From Taklimakanibacter albus (GTDB taxonomy: Bacteria; Pseudomonadota; Alphaproteobacteria; Rhizobiales; Aestuariivirgaceae), in assembly GCF_016595235.1 (NCBI RefSeq), contig NZ_JAENHL010000007.1:536781-600780 (forward strand): a stretch of 64,000 bases of DNA. Direction: 5' to 3'. Every line of letters starts with the position of its first letter. Within the stretch, counting starts at the first letter, position 1. Shown here piece after piece: positions 18,231 to 27,430 of the stretch. The notes below the pieces were generated by a model that worked only from the letters and a program-made list of their open reading frames with translations, did not search any database and had not been told where the DNA came from. The position numbers were made by a program, and so were the translations under genes.

Positions 18231-20294
18231 ATGGGCTGGGATTTCACCATAGCGCCGCTGCTACCCTGGCCGCTTCTCGCCGCATTGGCGGCTGCCGGGC
18301 TCGTCTTCATCGCCATCTCAGCCTTCACCCGCGGGCGCGGCTGGTTACTACGCGCCGTGGCGCTGACGCTCCTCATCGCCGCTCTCGTCAATCCGAGCCT
18401 GCGCAATGAAGACCGCGAAAATCTTTCCGACATCGCCATCGCCGTCGTCGACCAGAGCCGCAGCCAGAGCTTCGGCGACCGCACCGCCCGCACCGAGCGC
18501 GCTTTGGCCGATCTCAAACAGGCGGTGGCACGCCTCGGCAACACCGAACTGCGCGTCGTCACCGTAACCTCGAACTCCTCCGCGGAGAATGACGGCACAC
18601 GCCTGTTCGCGGCCCTGAACGAAGCCTTGTCGGAAGTGCCGCCCGAGCGTTTCGCCGGCGCCGTCTTCATCACCGACGGTGAAGTTCATGACGTCCCAGG
18701 AGAGCCGGGCAAGCTCGGACTCAACGCACCGGTCCACGGCCTCATCACCGGCAGCCGCAAGGAGATCGACCGGCGCATCGTCATCGAGCAGTCGCCGCGC
18801 TTCGGCATCGTCGGCAAGGAACAGACGATCCGTTTCCGCGTCGAGCAGAAGGGCGCGACACCGGGACCGATCGGCGTCACCATCCGCACCAATAATGGCG
18901 AGGAACACACGATCGAGGTCGAGCCCGGCCAGAGCGTCTCGCTCCCGGTTCTCGTCGATCATGGCGGTCAGAACATCACCGAGATCATCGCCGATGCCTT
19001 GCCGGGCGAGCTCACCGAGCAGAACAACCGCGCGATCTCGATCATCGAAGGAATTCGCGATCGCCTGCGCGTGCTCCTGGTGTCGGGCGAGCCGCATCCG
19101 GGCGAGCGCACCTGGCGCAACCTCCTGAAGGCGGACGCATCCGTCGATCTCGTCCATTTCACCATCCTGCGGCCGCCTGAGAAGCAGGACGGCACGCCGA
19201 TCAAGGAATTGTCGCTGATCGCCTTCCCTACCCGCGAATTGTTCGTGGAGAAGCTCGACGAATTCGATCTCATCATCTTCGACCGCTATCAGCGGCGCGG
19301 CATCCTGCCGATGATGTATCTCGCCAATATCGCGGACTATGTGAAGCGCGGCGGCGCCGTGCTCATTGCCGCCGGCCCTGATTTCGCCGCCGAAGACGGC
19401 CTCTACAACACACCATTGAATGCGGTGCTGCAGGTCGTGCCGTCAGGCCAGGTTTTGCAAGGCGGGTTCAAGCCGCGGGTCACCGACCGCGGTCAGCGCC
19501 ATCCGGTCACGCGCGATCTTCCCGGCGCACAAGGTGCGACGCCCAATTGGGGCCGCTGGTTCAGGCTGGTGGATGCCGAGGCGCAGTCGGGCGAAGTCGT
19601 CATGTCGGGCCTCGACAGCAAGCCGCTTCTCGTCCTGTCGCGCGAGGAGCAAGGCCGTCTCGCGCTGTTGCTTTCCGATCACGGCTGGCTATGGGCGCGT
19701 GGCTATGAAGGCGGCGGTCCGCAGACCGAGTTGCTGCGCCGTCTCGCCCACTGGCTGATGAAGGAGCCCGATCTCGAAGAGGAATATCTGAGCGGCAAGC
19801 AGGACAACGACAATATCGTGATCGAGCGCCGCACCATGGCCGATACGACCGCCCCGGTGACGGTGACCCTGCCCTCAGGCGCCACCAAGCAGGTCGAGCT
19901 CAAGCAGGTGACGCCGGGCGTCTGGCGCGCCGATCTGGCGGTGACCGAGCCCGGTATCCATCGTCTGGCCGACGGCAAGCTCACCGCCGCCGTGGCGATC
20001 GGCAGCGCCGATCCCAAGGAGACGGCCGATCCCATCGCCACCGAGGAGAAGCTCGCTCCCGTCGCCCGTGCCACCGGTGGCGGCCTCTATTGGCTCGAGG
20101 ACTATTCGGGCCTGCCGCGCCTCGTCAAAGCCGATGCCGGCCGCCAGATGGCGGGCTCGGGCTGGCTCGCTTTCAAGGCCAACGACGCGCATCGCGTGCG
20201 CGCCGTGCATGAGCTTCCGCTCTTCTCAACCCTGGGCAGCCTGGGCCTGCTGCTGATGGCCTTTGCCGCCATGTGGTATCGCGAAGGACGCTGA
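18231..20294 (+). CDS. Membrane protein of the MoxR/BatA cluster, glutamine-amidotransferase-like
   Basis: A 687-residue protein with two N-terminal helices (about residues 7-27 and 37-57), a vWA-like segment (IAIAVVDQSRSQSFGD ... AVFITDGEVHD), a glutamine-amidotransferase-like fold (LRVLLVSGEPHPGERTW ... DYVKRGGAVLIAAGPDFA) and a C-terminal helix (LFSTLGSLGLLLMAFAAMW). It is the usual fourth member of MoxR-DUF58-DUF4159 clusters. It starts one base after the preceding stop. Its last 69 bases are overlapped by the convergent GNAT gene. Confidence 0.85.
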   Translation: MGWDFTIAPLLPWPLLAALAAAGLVFIAISAFTRGRGWLLRAVALTLLIAALVNPSLRNEDRENLSDIAIAVVDQSRSQSFGDRTARTERALADLKQAVARLGNTELRVVTVTSNSSAENDGTRLFAALNEALSEVPPERFAGAVFITDGEVHDVPGEPGKLGLNAPVHGLITGSRKEIDRRIVIEQSPRFGIVGKEQTIRFRVEQKGATPGPIGVTIRTNNGEEHTIEVEPGQSVSLPVLVDHGGQNITEIIADALPGELTEQNNRAISIIEGIRDRLRVLLVSGEPHPGERTWRNLLKADASVDLVHFTILRPPEKQDGTPIKELSLIAFPTRELFVEKLDEFDLIIFDRYQRRGILPMMYLANIADYVKRGGAVLIAAGPDFAAEDGLYNTPLNAVLQVVPSGQVLQGGFKPRVTDRGQRHPVTRDLPGAQGATPNWGRWFRLVDAEAQSGEVVMSGLDSKPLLVLSREEQGRLALLLSDHGWLWARGYEGGGPQTELLRRLAHWLMKEPDLEEEYLSGKQDNDNIVIERRTMADTTAPVTVTLPSGATKQVELKQVTPGVWRADLAVTEPGIHRLADGKLTAAVAIGSADPKETADPIATEEKLAPVARATGGGLYWLEDYSGLPRLVKADAGRQMAGSGWLAFKANDAHRVRAVHELPLFSTLGSLGLLLMAFAAMWYREGR

Positions 20295-20810
20295 CAGTTC
20301 CGCGAAGCGAAACGGCGGCAGGACGAGGCCATGCGCTTCGGCGAGCGCTCCCTCTACGAGCTCGAGATAAAGAAGCCGGTCCGAATCGACGGGACCGGGC
20401 ATTTCGAGCTGATCGTCAGGCACGCGCTTGAAGCCGACCCGTGCATAATAAGGCTCATCGCCGACCAGGATCACCAGCCGGTGGCCGAGCGCTTTGGCCT
20501 TGTCGAGGCCGGCCTTCATCAAAGCGCGCCCGATGCCGATATTCTGCCGCTCGGGATGGACGGCGAGCGGACCGAGCAGCAGGGCATCGGTGCCCGCCTG
20601 GCCGATCTTGAGCGGCCAGAAGCTGATCGCACCGGTAAGCCCGAAGCCCGCATCGCGGGTCACCAGCGAAAGGCCGGCCACGGCGACATTACCCTCGCGC
20701 AGCCGATAGGAGGTCTTGGCCCAGCGGCTCAGGCCGAAAGTCAGGTCGAGGAGGTTTTCGGTGGCGGCATGATCGGCGGCGAGCGCCGCTTCGACGGTGA
20801 TGGTGGACAT
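20226..20810 (-). CDS. GNAT-family N-acetyltransferase
   Basis: A 194-residue acetyltransferase. The acetyl-CoA loop is visible as LLLGPLAVHPERQNIGIGRALM, with ILVGDEPYYARVGFKRVP after it, the arrangement of predicted COG3153 acetyltransferases. Substrate is unknown. The last 22 residues (SASFAIPHGGKGHQQQAQAA) are encoded opposite the 3' end of the membrane-protein gene, an unusually long 69-base tail overlap; the core domain ends before it. Confidence 0.85.
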   Translation of the reverse strand: MSTITVEAALAADHAATENLLDLTFGLSRWAKTSYRLREGNVAVAGLSLVTRDAGFGLTGAISFWPLKIGQAGTDALLLGPLAVHPERQNIGIGRALMKAGLDKAKALGHRLVILVGDEPYYARVGFKRVPDDQLEMPGPVDSDRLLYLELVEGALAEAHGLVLPPFRFAELSASFAIPHGGKGHQQQAQAAQG

Positions 20811-21002
20811 GATGATTTCCGAAGGTCTGAGACTGTAGAGGCCCCAGCAAACGGAAGTACCGCCGGCTGGAGCGATTCAAACGCGCTGAGGCGCCGATCG
20901 GTCTCGTCGTCGCAAATGGCCGAGGATATGCAGCATCCGCTTCATGGCCGCGCCCATAACACAGGGCTGGCTTGCCGTAAACAGATAACTCGGCGCCGCC
21001 CC
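20811..21002. other. Intergenic stretch without recognisable feature
   Basis: About 190 bases between two minus-strand genes. It contains the promoter of the GNAT gene by position only; I see no RNA gene, repeat or clear hairpin. Confidence 0.4.
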
Positions 21003-21458
21003 CTACCAGTTGGCCAGCGGCGTCCGCCCCTCCAGAACCTCGGCGATGCGCCGGCGGGTGCCGCCGGTCGTGCCCTCGGGCAAATCCGCTACCGGGAAGA
21101 AGCCGGCTTCCCTGATCTCCAAAGTCGGCGTCCAGTCCTTGCGGGTGAATTTGCGCAGGACGAAGCAGGCGACATGGTCGCCGCGAAACTTCGCCTCATT
21201 GGAGAAAAGCCCATGCAGCACCGGCCTCTCGTCGGGCACGATCCCACCCTCCTCGGCAAGCTCGCGCTCGACCGCGTCATAGAACGTTTGGCCGCGCTCG
21301 ACGCCGCCGCCGGGCAGGAGCCAGCCCGGCGCATAACCGTGCCGCACCAGGAAGACACGATTGGCATCGTCGAGGACGACGATGCGTACCCCTAGCGTCA
21401 TGCCCCTACGGAGCCTGAACCAGGGCTGCAAGACACGGATAAGGATTCGGCTGAGCAT
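21003..21458 (-). CDS. Nudix hydrolase
   Basis: A 151-residue Nudix protein: GVRIVVLDDANRVFLVRHGY leads to the box GGGVERGQTFYDAVERELAE-EGG. The ATG at 21458 is preferred because AAGGA lies 7 bases upstream; an upstream in-frame GTG at 21488 has no such site. Substrate cannot be inferred. It is divergent from the ABC exporter gene, with only 48 bases between the starts. Confidence 0.85.
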   Translation of the reverse strand: MLSRILIRVLQPWFRLRRGMTLGVRIVVLDDANRVFLVRHGYAPGWLLPGGGVERGQTFYDAVERELAEEGGIVPDERPVLHGLFSNEAKFRGDHVACFVLRKFTRKDWTPTLEIREAGFFPVADLPEGTTGGTRRRIAEVLEGRTPLANW

Positions 21459-21506
21459 GGGCTGTCCTTGAGTCGGGCGGGCAATCACAGTAAAGCCAAC
21501 CGCATA

Positions 21507-23231
21507 ATGAAACAGGTATTCCGCATCTTTTTTACCGCCGAGGGCACCAGGCCCTGGGCCGTGTTGTTCTGTCTGCTGCTCGCTGGCTTTGCCGAAGTGA
21601 TCAGCCTGTCCGCCCTGTTGCCGACGATCCAGGCTATCGCCAGCGAGGGCACCAATTCAGCCGGCTCGCCGGCGGTTGTCCTTATCCATGATTTCATGTC
21701 GAAATTCGGCATCGCGCCGACTTTGCCCAATCTGGTCATCGTCGTCGTGGTCTTTTTTGCATTGAAGACGCTGCTCTCCTTCGTCGCCCTGTCCTATGCC
21801 GGCATCGCCATCGCGCATGTGTCCACCACGCTCCGCCGCCAGCTGATCTCGGCTTTGTTCAATGCGCGCTGGAGCTACTACACGCAACTCCATGCCGGAC
21901 GCGTCGCCAATACGATCAGCGGTGACGCGGCCTTCGCCGCCGCCGCCTATTTCGTCGCCGCACAGGTCGTCGCCTACTCCATCCAGGGTATCGTCTACGG
22001 CCTCGTCGCTTTCCTGGTCGACTGGCGGCTGGCGCTCCTCGGCATCGGCGTCGGCGTGGTCATCGCCGCCGCACTCAACTGGCTGGTCGATGTCGCCAAG
22101 CGCGCCGGCTACAAGCGTGCCGACCGCACCTCCGATCTCACCAAATTCATCACCGACTTGATCAACAACATCAAGCCGCTGAAAACGATGAACCGCTATG
22201 ACAAGCTGGTCGCCCAGATGACCGGCATCCTCAAGCGCCTGCGCAAGGCGCTCGCCACCCGCGAAGTGGCGCGCCAGGGTCTGGCCCAGGGCAGCGAATT
22301 GCTCATCATCATCGCGCTCGGCGTCGGCGTGTATCTCGCCGTGACCATCGCCAAGGTGTCGCTGGCCGAGCTCGTGGTCCTGGGCATCGTCTTCTTCCAG
22401 GTGCTCTCGATCATCAACCGGCTGCAGAAGTTCCTGCAGCAGGCGGCGGAAAACGAAAGCGCCTATATACGCACCGAGGAGCTCATCGCCAGCGCGGTGG
22501 CGGCGCGCGAGACCCACACCGGAACGCTGCCCCCCACATTGACCAAAGAATGCCGGTTCGAGGACGTCACTTTCGCTCATGAAGAGACACCAGTGGTCAG
22601 GAACGCCAATCTCTCGATCAAAGTCGGCTCGATCACCGTGCTGCAAGGCGGCTCGGGCGCCGGCAAAACCACGCTGATCGATCTGCTCATCGGTTTGCAC
22701 ATGCCGGATTCCGGCAAGATCACGCTGGACGGCGTTTCGCTGGCCGACATCGACATCAAGCAATGGCGGCGTTCGATCGGCTATGTGCCGCAGGAGCTCA
22801 GCCTGCTGCACACGACCATTCGCGACAATCTCACCCTCGGCGACACGGAAATCAGCGATGACGCCATCAAGCTGGCGCTCGATCAGGCCGGCGCGAGCGA
22901 TTTCATCCTGGAAATGCCACGCGGGCTCGACACTGAAGTCGGCTCCATGGGCGCGAAACTGTCGGGCGGCCAGCGTCAGCGCATCGCGCTGGCGCGGGCA
23001 CTGGTGACCAAGCCCAAGCTCCTCATCCTCGACGAGGTGACGAGCGCCCTCGATCCCGATACCGAGCAATCCATTTGCGAGAATATCGCGGCCTTGCGCG
23101 GTCAATACACGACGGTCGCCATCACCCATCGTCCGGCCTGGACCGAAGTCGCCACTCATCTCTACAAGGTGGAAAAGGGATCCGTCACCAAGGCCCATCT
23201 TCCCCGCAAAGCAAAGGTCCCGACCGCATGA
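21507..23231 (+). CDS. ABC exporter, fused membrane and ATPase domains (MsbA-like)
   Basis: A 574-residue half-transporter. Residues 1-320 form six transmembrane helices (first WAVLFCLLLAGFAEVISLSA, last LVVLGIVFFQVLSIINRL). The ATPase domain has Walker A GGSGAGKTTLI near residue 392, signature LSGGQRQRIALARAL and Walker B LLILDEVTSALDPDTE. It would act as a homodimer moving a lipid or other amphipathic molecule. Its stop overlaps the start of the putative ceramide synthase by 4 bases (ATGA), so a flippase role for a sphingolipid or its precursor is a reasonable inference. Confidence 0.88.
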   Translation: MKQVFRIFFTAEGTRPWAVLFCLLLAGFAEVISLSALLPTIQAIASEGTNSAGSPAVVLIHDFMSKFGIAPTLPNLVIVVVVFFALKTLLSFVALSYAGIAIAHVSTTLRRQLISALFNARWSYYTQLHAGRVANTISGDAAFAAAAYFVAAQVVAYSIQGIVYGLVAFLVDWRLALLGIGVGVVIAAALNWLVDVAKRAGYKRADRTSDLTKFITDLINNIKPLKTMNRYDKLVAQMTGILKRLRKALATREVARQGLAQGSELLIIIALGVGVYLAVTIAKVSLAELVVLGIVFFQVLSIINRLQKFLQQAAENESAYIRTEELIASAVAARETHTGTLPPTLTKECRFEDVTFAHEETPVVRNANLSIKVGSITVLQGGSGAGKTTLIDLLIGLHMPDSGKITLDGVSLADIDIKQWRRSIGYVPQELSLLHTTIRDNLTLGDTEISDDAIKLALDQAGASDFILEMPRGLDTEVGSMGAKLSGGQRQRIALARALVTKPKLLILDEVTSALDPDTEQSICENIAALRGQYTTVAITHRPAWTEVATHLYKVEKGSVTKAHLPRKAKVPTA

Positions 23232-24364
23232 GCCTGAGGGTCACCGAAGTCCTGACAGCGGCGGACAAGACGGCTTTTCTCCGCGTCCCTCGCCTTGTCT
23301 TCGCCGATGATCCCAATTGGGTAGCTCCTCTCGATCTCGAGCGCCGCGAGCATCTCGATCCCAAGAAGAATCCCTATTTCCAGCATGCCGACGTCCAGCT
23401 TTTCGTCGCTTATGATGGCGACCGGCCGGTCGGCCGGATCTCCGCCCAGCATGACCGCCTGCGCCTCGAGCACCATCACGACGGTCGTGGCCAATTCGGC
23501 TTTATCGACGCGTTCGACGATGCTCGCGTCTTCACAGCGCTTTTGGGCGCCGCCGAAGACTGGCTCCGCAAGCGCGGCTTGCAGGCGACGCACGGCCCCT
23601 TCAACTTCTCCATCAACGACGAAATGGGCCTCCTGATCTCGGGCTTCGATACGCCCCCCAACATGATGATGGGGCACGCTTTGCCCTATTATGCGCGTCA
23701 CCTGGAGGCGAATGGCTACGCCAAGATCAAGGATGTTCTCGCTTACGATTATGAAGGATTGATACCCCTGCCCCGCGCCATGCAGGCCATGGTGGACAAG
23801 GTCAAGGCATCGGGTGATCTCACGATAAGGCCACTCAGCAAAAAGCATCTGGATCGCGATCTCGCCATCATCATCGACATTTTCAACGACGCCTGGTCGG
23901 AAAATTGGGGCTTCGTGCCGATGACCCATGAGGAGATCACCGCACTTGGCAAGAATTTGAAGATGCTGGTCGGTGAGAACTACATCTCGATCGCGAGCTA
24001 CAAGGGCACGCCGGCCGCGATGGCCATCACGCTTCCCAATCTGAACGATTGGATCAGAGATCTGGACGGCAAACTGCTGCCGCTCGGCTGGGCCAAGCTC
24101 GTCTGGCGGCTCCTGATGAAACCACCCCGTTCCGTACGCATGCCGCTGATGGGCGTGCGCCGCCGGTACCACAACACGATGATCGGCTCGGCGCTGGCCG
24201 GCGCGGTCATCGACACCATCAGGACTTATCATACCGGTCGTGGCACGAAGCGCGGTGAGCTCTCCTGGATTTTGGAGGACAACAGGCCGATGCGCCGCAT
24301 CATCGAGGCGCTCGGCGGCACGCCCTACAAGACCTACCGCATTTATGAGAAGAGCCTGACGTGA
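23228..24364 (+). CDS. GNAT-superfamily acyltransferase, candidate bacterial ceramide synthase
   Basis: A 378-residue protein of the large GNAT-like family recognised by FLRVPRLVFADDPNWVAPL near the start, KKNPYFQHADVQLFVAYDG, then GPFNFSINDEMGLLISGFD and PPNMMMGHALPYYARHLE. Members are often annotated as N-acetyltransferase or dATP pyrophosphohydrolase. From memory, the Caulobacter ceramide synthase (bCerS) is a GNAT-type enzyme in the same gene neighbourhood as spt, acp and cerR; here the same genes lie 10 kb away. I therefore infer N-acylation of 3-ketosphinganine. It is translationally coupled to both flanking genes. Confidence 0.65.
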   Translation: MSLRVTEVLTAADKTAFLRVPRLVFADDPNWVAPLDLERREHLDPKKNPYFQHADVQLFVAYDGDRPVGRISAQHDRLRLEHHHDGRGQFGFIDAFDDARVFTALLGAAEDWLRKRGLQATHGPFNFSINDEMGLLISGFDTPPNMMMGHALPYYARHLEANGYAKIKDVLAYDYEGLIPLPRAMQAMVDKVKASGDLTIRPLSKKHLDRDLAIIIDIFNDAWSENWGFVPMTHEEITALGKNLKMLVGENYISIASYKGTPAAMAITLPNLNDWIRDLDGKLLPLGWAKLVWRLLMKPPRSVRMPLMGVRRRYHNTMIGSALAGAVIDTIRTYHTGRGTKRGELSWILEDNRPMRRIIEALGGTPYKTYRIYEKSLT

Positions 24365-25152
24365 CGGGCACGGCCTGGAATGTCCTCGTGCTTGCCGCGG
24401 GCCGTGGCCCCGATGATCCGATGGCCAAAGCCTATCGGGTCACGCATAAATGCCTTGTCGAGGTCGGCGGCGAGAACATGCTGTCCCGCGTGGTGCGCAC
24501 GCTCCAGGCGCATCCGATGGTCGGAACCATTCATGTCGTCATCGAAACGCGGCAATTGCTCGAGCAGGCGCTGGGCCCGCTGGCCGACCAGGTGAATTTC
24601 CTGCCGCCGCAGGAGAGCGCGGCGCACTCGGCGCTTGCGGCGGTCCGCGGCAATCCGCAATTTCCCTGGCTCATCACCACGGGCGACCATCCGCTTCTGA
24701 CCGCCCAGATGCTCGACTACTTCTTCACCGAAGCGGCGGGTTACGATGCCGATCTCTCGGCCGGGCTCGCCAGCGCCGAGACGATCCTCGCGCGTTTTCC
24801 GGAAGCGAAACGGACCTTTCTCAAATTCGGCCGCGACCGCGTTTCCGGATGCAATCTCTTCGCCCTCACCTCCGAGCGCGCTTTCGCGGCTCTCGCCTTC
24901 TGGCACGATCTCGAAAAGATCCGGAAGAAGCCCTGGCGTCTGGTCGGCGCCTTCGGACCGGTGGCGCTTCTGCGTTTCGCGACGGGCATGCTGACCCTCG
25001 ACAGCGCTTTCGCCGTGGCGTCGCGGCGCCTGGGTCTTGTTGCAAGACCGGTGCTGATGCCTTTCGCCGAGGCCGCCGTCGATGTCGACAAGCCGGCAGA
25101 CAAGGAACTCGCCGAAAAAATTCTTGCGGAAAGACAGCGACTACCAGCTTGA
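24361..25152 (+). CDS. MobA-like nucleotidyltransferase
   Basis: A 263-residue NTP-transferase-fold protein. The nucleotide-binding start VLVLAAGRGPDDPMAKAY is a variant of the LAAGxGxRM loop and lacks the usual GTRM ending; K-CLVEVGGENMLSRVV and the metal site LITTGDHPLL are recognisable. It starts with GTG inside the previous stop (GTGA overlap). A likely role is activation of a polar head group as a nucleotide ester, but substrate is unknown. Its 3' end overlaps the convergent nucleotidyltransferase by 12 bases. Confidence 0.75.
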   Translation: MTGTAWNVLVLAAGRGPDDPMAKAYRVTHKCLVEVGGENMLSRVVRTLQAHPMVGTIHVVIETRQLLEQALGPLADQVNFLPPQESAAHSALAAVRGNPQFPWLITTGDHPLLTAQMLDYFFTEAAGYDADLSAGLASAETILARFPEAKRTFLKFGRDRVSGCNLFALTSERAFAALAFWHDLEKIRKKPWRLVGAFGPVALLRFATGMLTLDSAFAVASRRLGLVARPVLMPFAEAAVDVDKPADKELAEKILAERQRLPA

Positions 25153-25869
25153 GACGAGCTGGCGCGCCTGCTGCAGATCGACCGGGAAATCCACTTCGCA
25201 CCATTGCACGCCGTCGAGCGCCACGGTCTTGACCGGAATACGCTTGGCCAGCATGCCGACCGCCGCCGGGAACCACTGCTTGAGGCCGGACGGGTCACGC
25301 ATGGCGCGGTCGAGCGTCTCGACATAGGCTTTACCGCCGTCGCCGCGGAACAAGTAAAAGCCGATGGCTTCGGCATTGACCGTCTCGGCCGGCAAGGTTT
25401 TACCGATCTCGGTCAGTCTTTCTCCGTCCATCATGACCTTCATGTCGTCGGCGTCATAGGCCGGCTTATGGTTGATCGCGACCGTCACCGGCGCTTCCGG
25501 CGCCGCCAGGAGAACCTTGACCAGATCCGTCTTGAACAGATTGTCGCCATTGACCTGGATGAACTCGCCTTTCATCTCATGGCGCGCCATCCAGCAGCTC
25601 GCCAGATTGTCGGCGACGCTGAAGAACGGATTGAAGATGGTCTTGATCTTGATCCGTTTCTCATGCGCGATACGGGCCAGCGCTTCTTCCATGCGCGACG
25701 CGGCATAGCCGGTGACCACGGCGAATTCGGTGACCCCGCAGGCGGCGAAGGCATCGATCTGCCGACCGATGAGCGAGCGCCCGCCGATATCCAGAAGTGC
25801 CTTAGGGACTTCGGCGGTCAGCGGCAGGAGACGCTTGCCCTGCCCGGCGCCAAGAATGATGACTTTCAC
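25141..25869 (-). CDS. Sugar/alditol-phosphate nucleotidyltransferase (CTP type likely)
   Basis: A 242-residue NTP transferase. The pyrophosphorylase loop MKVIILGAGQGKRLLPLT is intact, PKALLDIGGRSLIGRQI follows and the metal-binding FIQVNGDNLF lies near residue 106. The family includes phosphocholine and inositol-1-phosphate cytidylyltransferases, which make CDP-alcohols. A CDP-alcohol phosphatidyltransferase is encoded 4 kb to the right, so a head-group-activating role is plausible. It is divergent from the phosphoesterase gene. Confidence 0.78.
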   Translation of the reverse strand: MKVIILGAGQGKRLLPLTAEVPKALLDIGGRSLIGRQIDAFAACGVTEFAVVTGYAASRMEEALARIAHEKRIKIKTIFNPFFSVADNLASCWMARHEMKGEFIQVNGDNLFKTDLVKVLLAAPEAPVTVAINHKPAYDADDMKVMMDGERLTEIGKTLPAETVNAEAIGFYLFRGDGGKAYVETLDRAMRDPSGLKQWFPAAVGMLAKRIPVKTVALDGVQWCEVDFPVDLQQARQLVSSW

Positions 25870-26023
25870 GATGCTTGAACTCGCTGCTCACTCCCGCTTA
25901 GAGACTCCCGTTTTCGGGCCCGGTTCAAAGCAAAATGATTCGACCGGAACCGGAAAGGCTCTATGAACGGCGAACCTCAATCGCACCCGATTCGACGGAA
26001 GTCAACGAAACTGTCCAGCCTCC
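25870..26023. promoter_or_regulatory. Divergent promoter region of lipid genes
   Basis: About 150 bases between the minus-strand nucleotidyltransferase and the plus-strand phosphoesterase. CCGGTTC at 25919-25925 and GAACCGG about 25 bases later form a short inverted repeat around an A-rich segment, a possible operator. No clear promoter boxes are seen. Confidence 0.3.
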
Positions 26024-26938
26024 ATGTTTACGCTTGCCCATTTGTCTGACGTCCATATCGGGCCGCTCCCCAAGGCGGAATCCTGGCGCGACTACATCGG
26101 CAAGCGGACCTTGGGCAAGATCAGTTGGCACCGCCGGCGCCGTTTCCTGCATGATCCGGCCATCGCCAGCGCCATGATCGCCGATATCAAGGCGCATGCG
26201 CCCGATCATGTCGCCTTGACGGGCGATCTGATCAACATCGCGCTCAAGCAGGAATTCGTGGCCGCCGCCCAGTGGTTGAAGAGCTTCGGGGCGCCCGACT
26301 GGATCACCCTGGTGCCCGGCAATCACGATGCCTATCGCCCCTTCCCCTGGACGGAAGGTGCCGGCCTCTGGGGCGCTTATATGACGGGCGACATCAAGCT
26401 GCCCGGCCCGCGCGCCGCCCCCGGGGCGGAAGAGGTTTTTCCCTTTGTCCGGCAACGCCGGAACATCGCCTTGATCGGCCTGTCCAGCGCCGTCCCGCAA
26501 TCGCTGTTTCGGGCCGGCGGACGCCTGGGAGCCGACCAGCTCAAGCAGCTCGGCCCTATCCTCCAGGACCTGCGCCAGCGCGGTTTCTACCGGGTGGTCC
26601 TGATCCATCATCCGCCCCTCCCGGGCCTCACGCCGAGGCGCCGGGCGCTCGACGACGATCAGCAGCTGAAGCAGATCCTCGAGGAACAGGGGGCCGATCT
26701 GGTCCTTTACGGCCATAACCATCGCCATGGCCGGACCGTGCTCCCAACCCGCTTCGGCGCCGCCCATATCATGGGAGCACCGTCGGCCACCTCGCCGGGC
26801 CACGGCACCTATGACGCGGCCGCCTGGTATCTCTATAAGATCCGCCGCGTGGACGGGGCCTGGTCGGCCAGTGTCACCATCCGCGGGTGGGACGGTCAGA
26901 CCGGCGCCTTTGTAGCCCACAGCAGTTTTACCCTGTAA
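26024..26938 (+). CDS. Calcineurin-like metallophosphoesterase
   Basis: A 304-residue metallophosphoesterase with all five metal-site motifs in order: LSDVHIG (residues 7-13), LTGDLIN, VPGNHDAY, LIHHPP and YGHNHRHG. Such enzymes hydrolyse phosphodiesters or phosphomonoesters, including CDP-alcohols and lipid phosphates. There is no signal peptide, so it is cytoplasmic. It is the first gene of a plus-strand series of lipid genes, separated from the next by 36 bases. Confidence 0.88.
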   Translation: MFTLAHLSDVHIGPLPKAESWRDYIGKRTLGKISWHRRRRFLHDPAIASAMIADIKAHAPDHVALTGDLINIALKQEFVAAAQWLKSFGAPDWITLVPGNHDAYRPFPWTEGAGLWGAYMTGDIKLPGPRAAPGAEEVFPFVRQRRNIALIGLSSAVPQSLFRAGGRLGADQLKQLGPILQDLRQRGFYRVVLIHHPPLPGLTPRRRALDDDQQLKQILEEQGADLVLYGHNHRHGRTVLPTRFGAAHIMGAPSATSPGHGTYDAAAWYLYKIRRVDGAWSASVTIRGWDGQTGAFVAHSSFTL

Positions 26939-26974
26939 AAGGGTAAGAATTCTCTCATACTCTTACGTTAGGGC

Positions 26975-27424
26975 ATGTTACAAGTTATGTCGAATGCGAC
27001 GCTCGTCAAATTTGGCCTTCCCGCCACCCTGATCGCGGACTACAAGCACTGGACTGTTCTGCTGCGACCGGCGCAGGTGACCCTGGGATCGCTGATCCTG
27101 GGAGCCAAGGGAGAGTGGTCCGCCTTCTCCCAAATTCCGCCCCAGGCTTTTGCGGAATTGGCTCACGTAACCCATTGTCTCGAAACCGGCCTCAGGAACT
27201 TCCGTGCCTATGATAAGATCAACTACCTGATGCTCATGATGGTCGACCCGCACGTGCATTTCCACGTCATCCCCCGCTACGCCGCGGCGCAGCGCTTCGA
27301 GGATGTGGAGTTTCCCGATACCGGCTGGCCCGGCCAGCCCAATCTGGCGGGCGCCCTTACCTTGCCGGCCGAGACGCATGCTCGCCTGCGCGACACCATT
27401 CGCCGAGACTGGCCGAAAGACTGA
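26975..27424 (+). CDS. HIT-family protein
   Basis: A 149-residue histidine-triad protein. The triad is HVHFHVIPRY at about residues 92-101, preceded by KINYLMLMMVDP. HIT proteins hydrolyse or transfer nucleotidyl groups (for example Ap4A hydrolases). An alternative ATG lies 12 bases downstream. Between lipid genes on the same strand, with only 6 bases to the LptF-like start, it may recycle a nucleotide by-product; that is speculative. Confidence 0.85.
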   Translation: MLQVMSNATLVKFGLPATLIADYKHWTVLLRPAQVTLGSLILGAKGEWSAFSQIPPQAFAELAHVTHCLETGLRNFRAYDKINYLMLMMVDPHVHFHVIPRYAAAQRFEDVEFPDTGWPGQPNLAGALTLPAETHARLRDTIRRDWPKD

Positions 27425-27430
27425 CCCGCC

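Noticed and set aside
21657..23198. 513-codon open frame antisense to the ABC exporter
   Set aside because: The plus strand has all ABC motifs; the antisense product is Asp/Gly/His-rich without domains. Similar long antisense frames at 9159-10511, 30947-32305 and 50355-52136 were rejected for the same reason.
26928..26946. Hairpin TTACCCT / AGGGTAA at the phosphoesterase stop codon
   Set aside because: The stem is short and AT-rich, overlaps the stop codon and lacks a T tract, so it is not a credible terminator.
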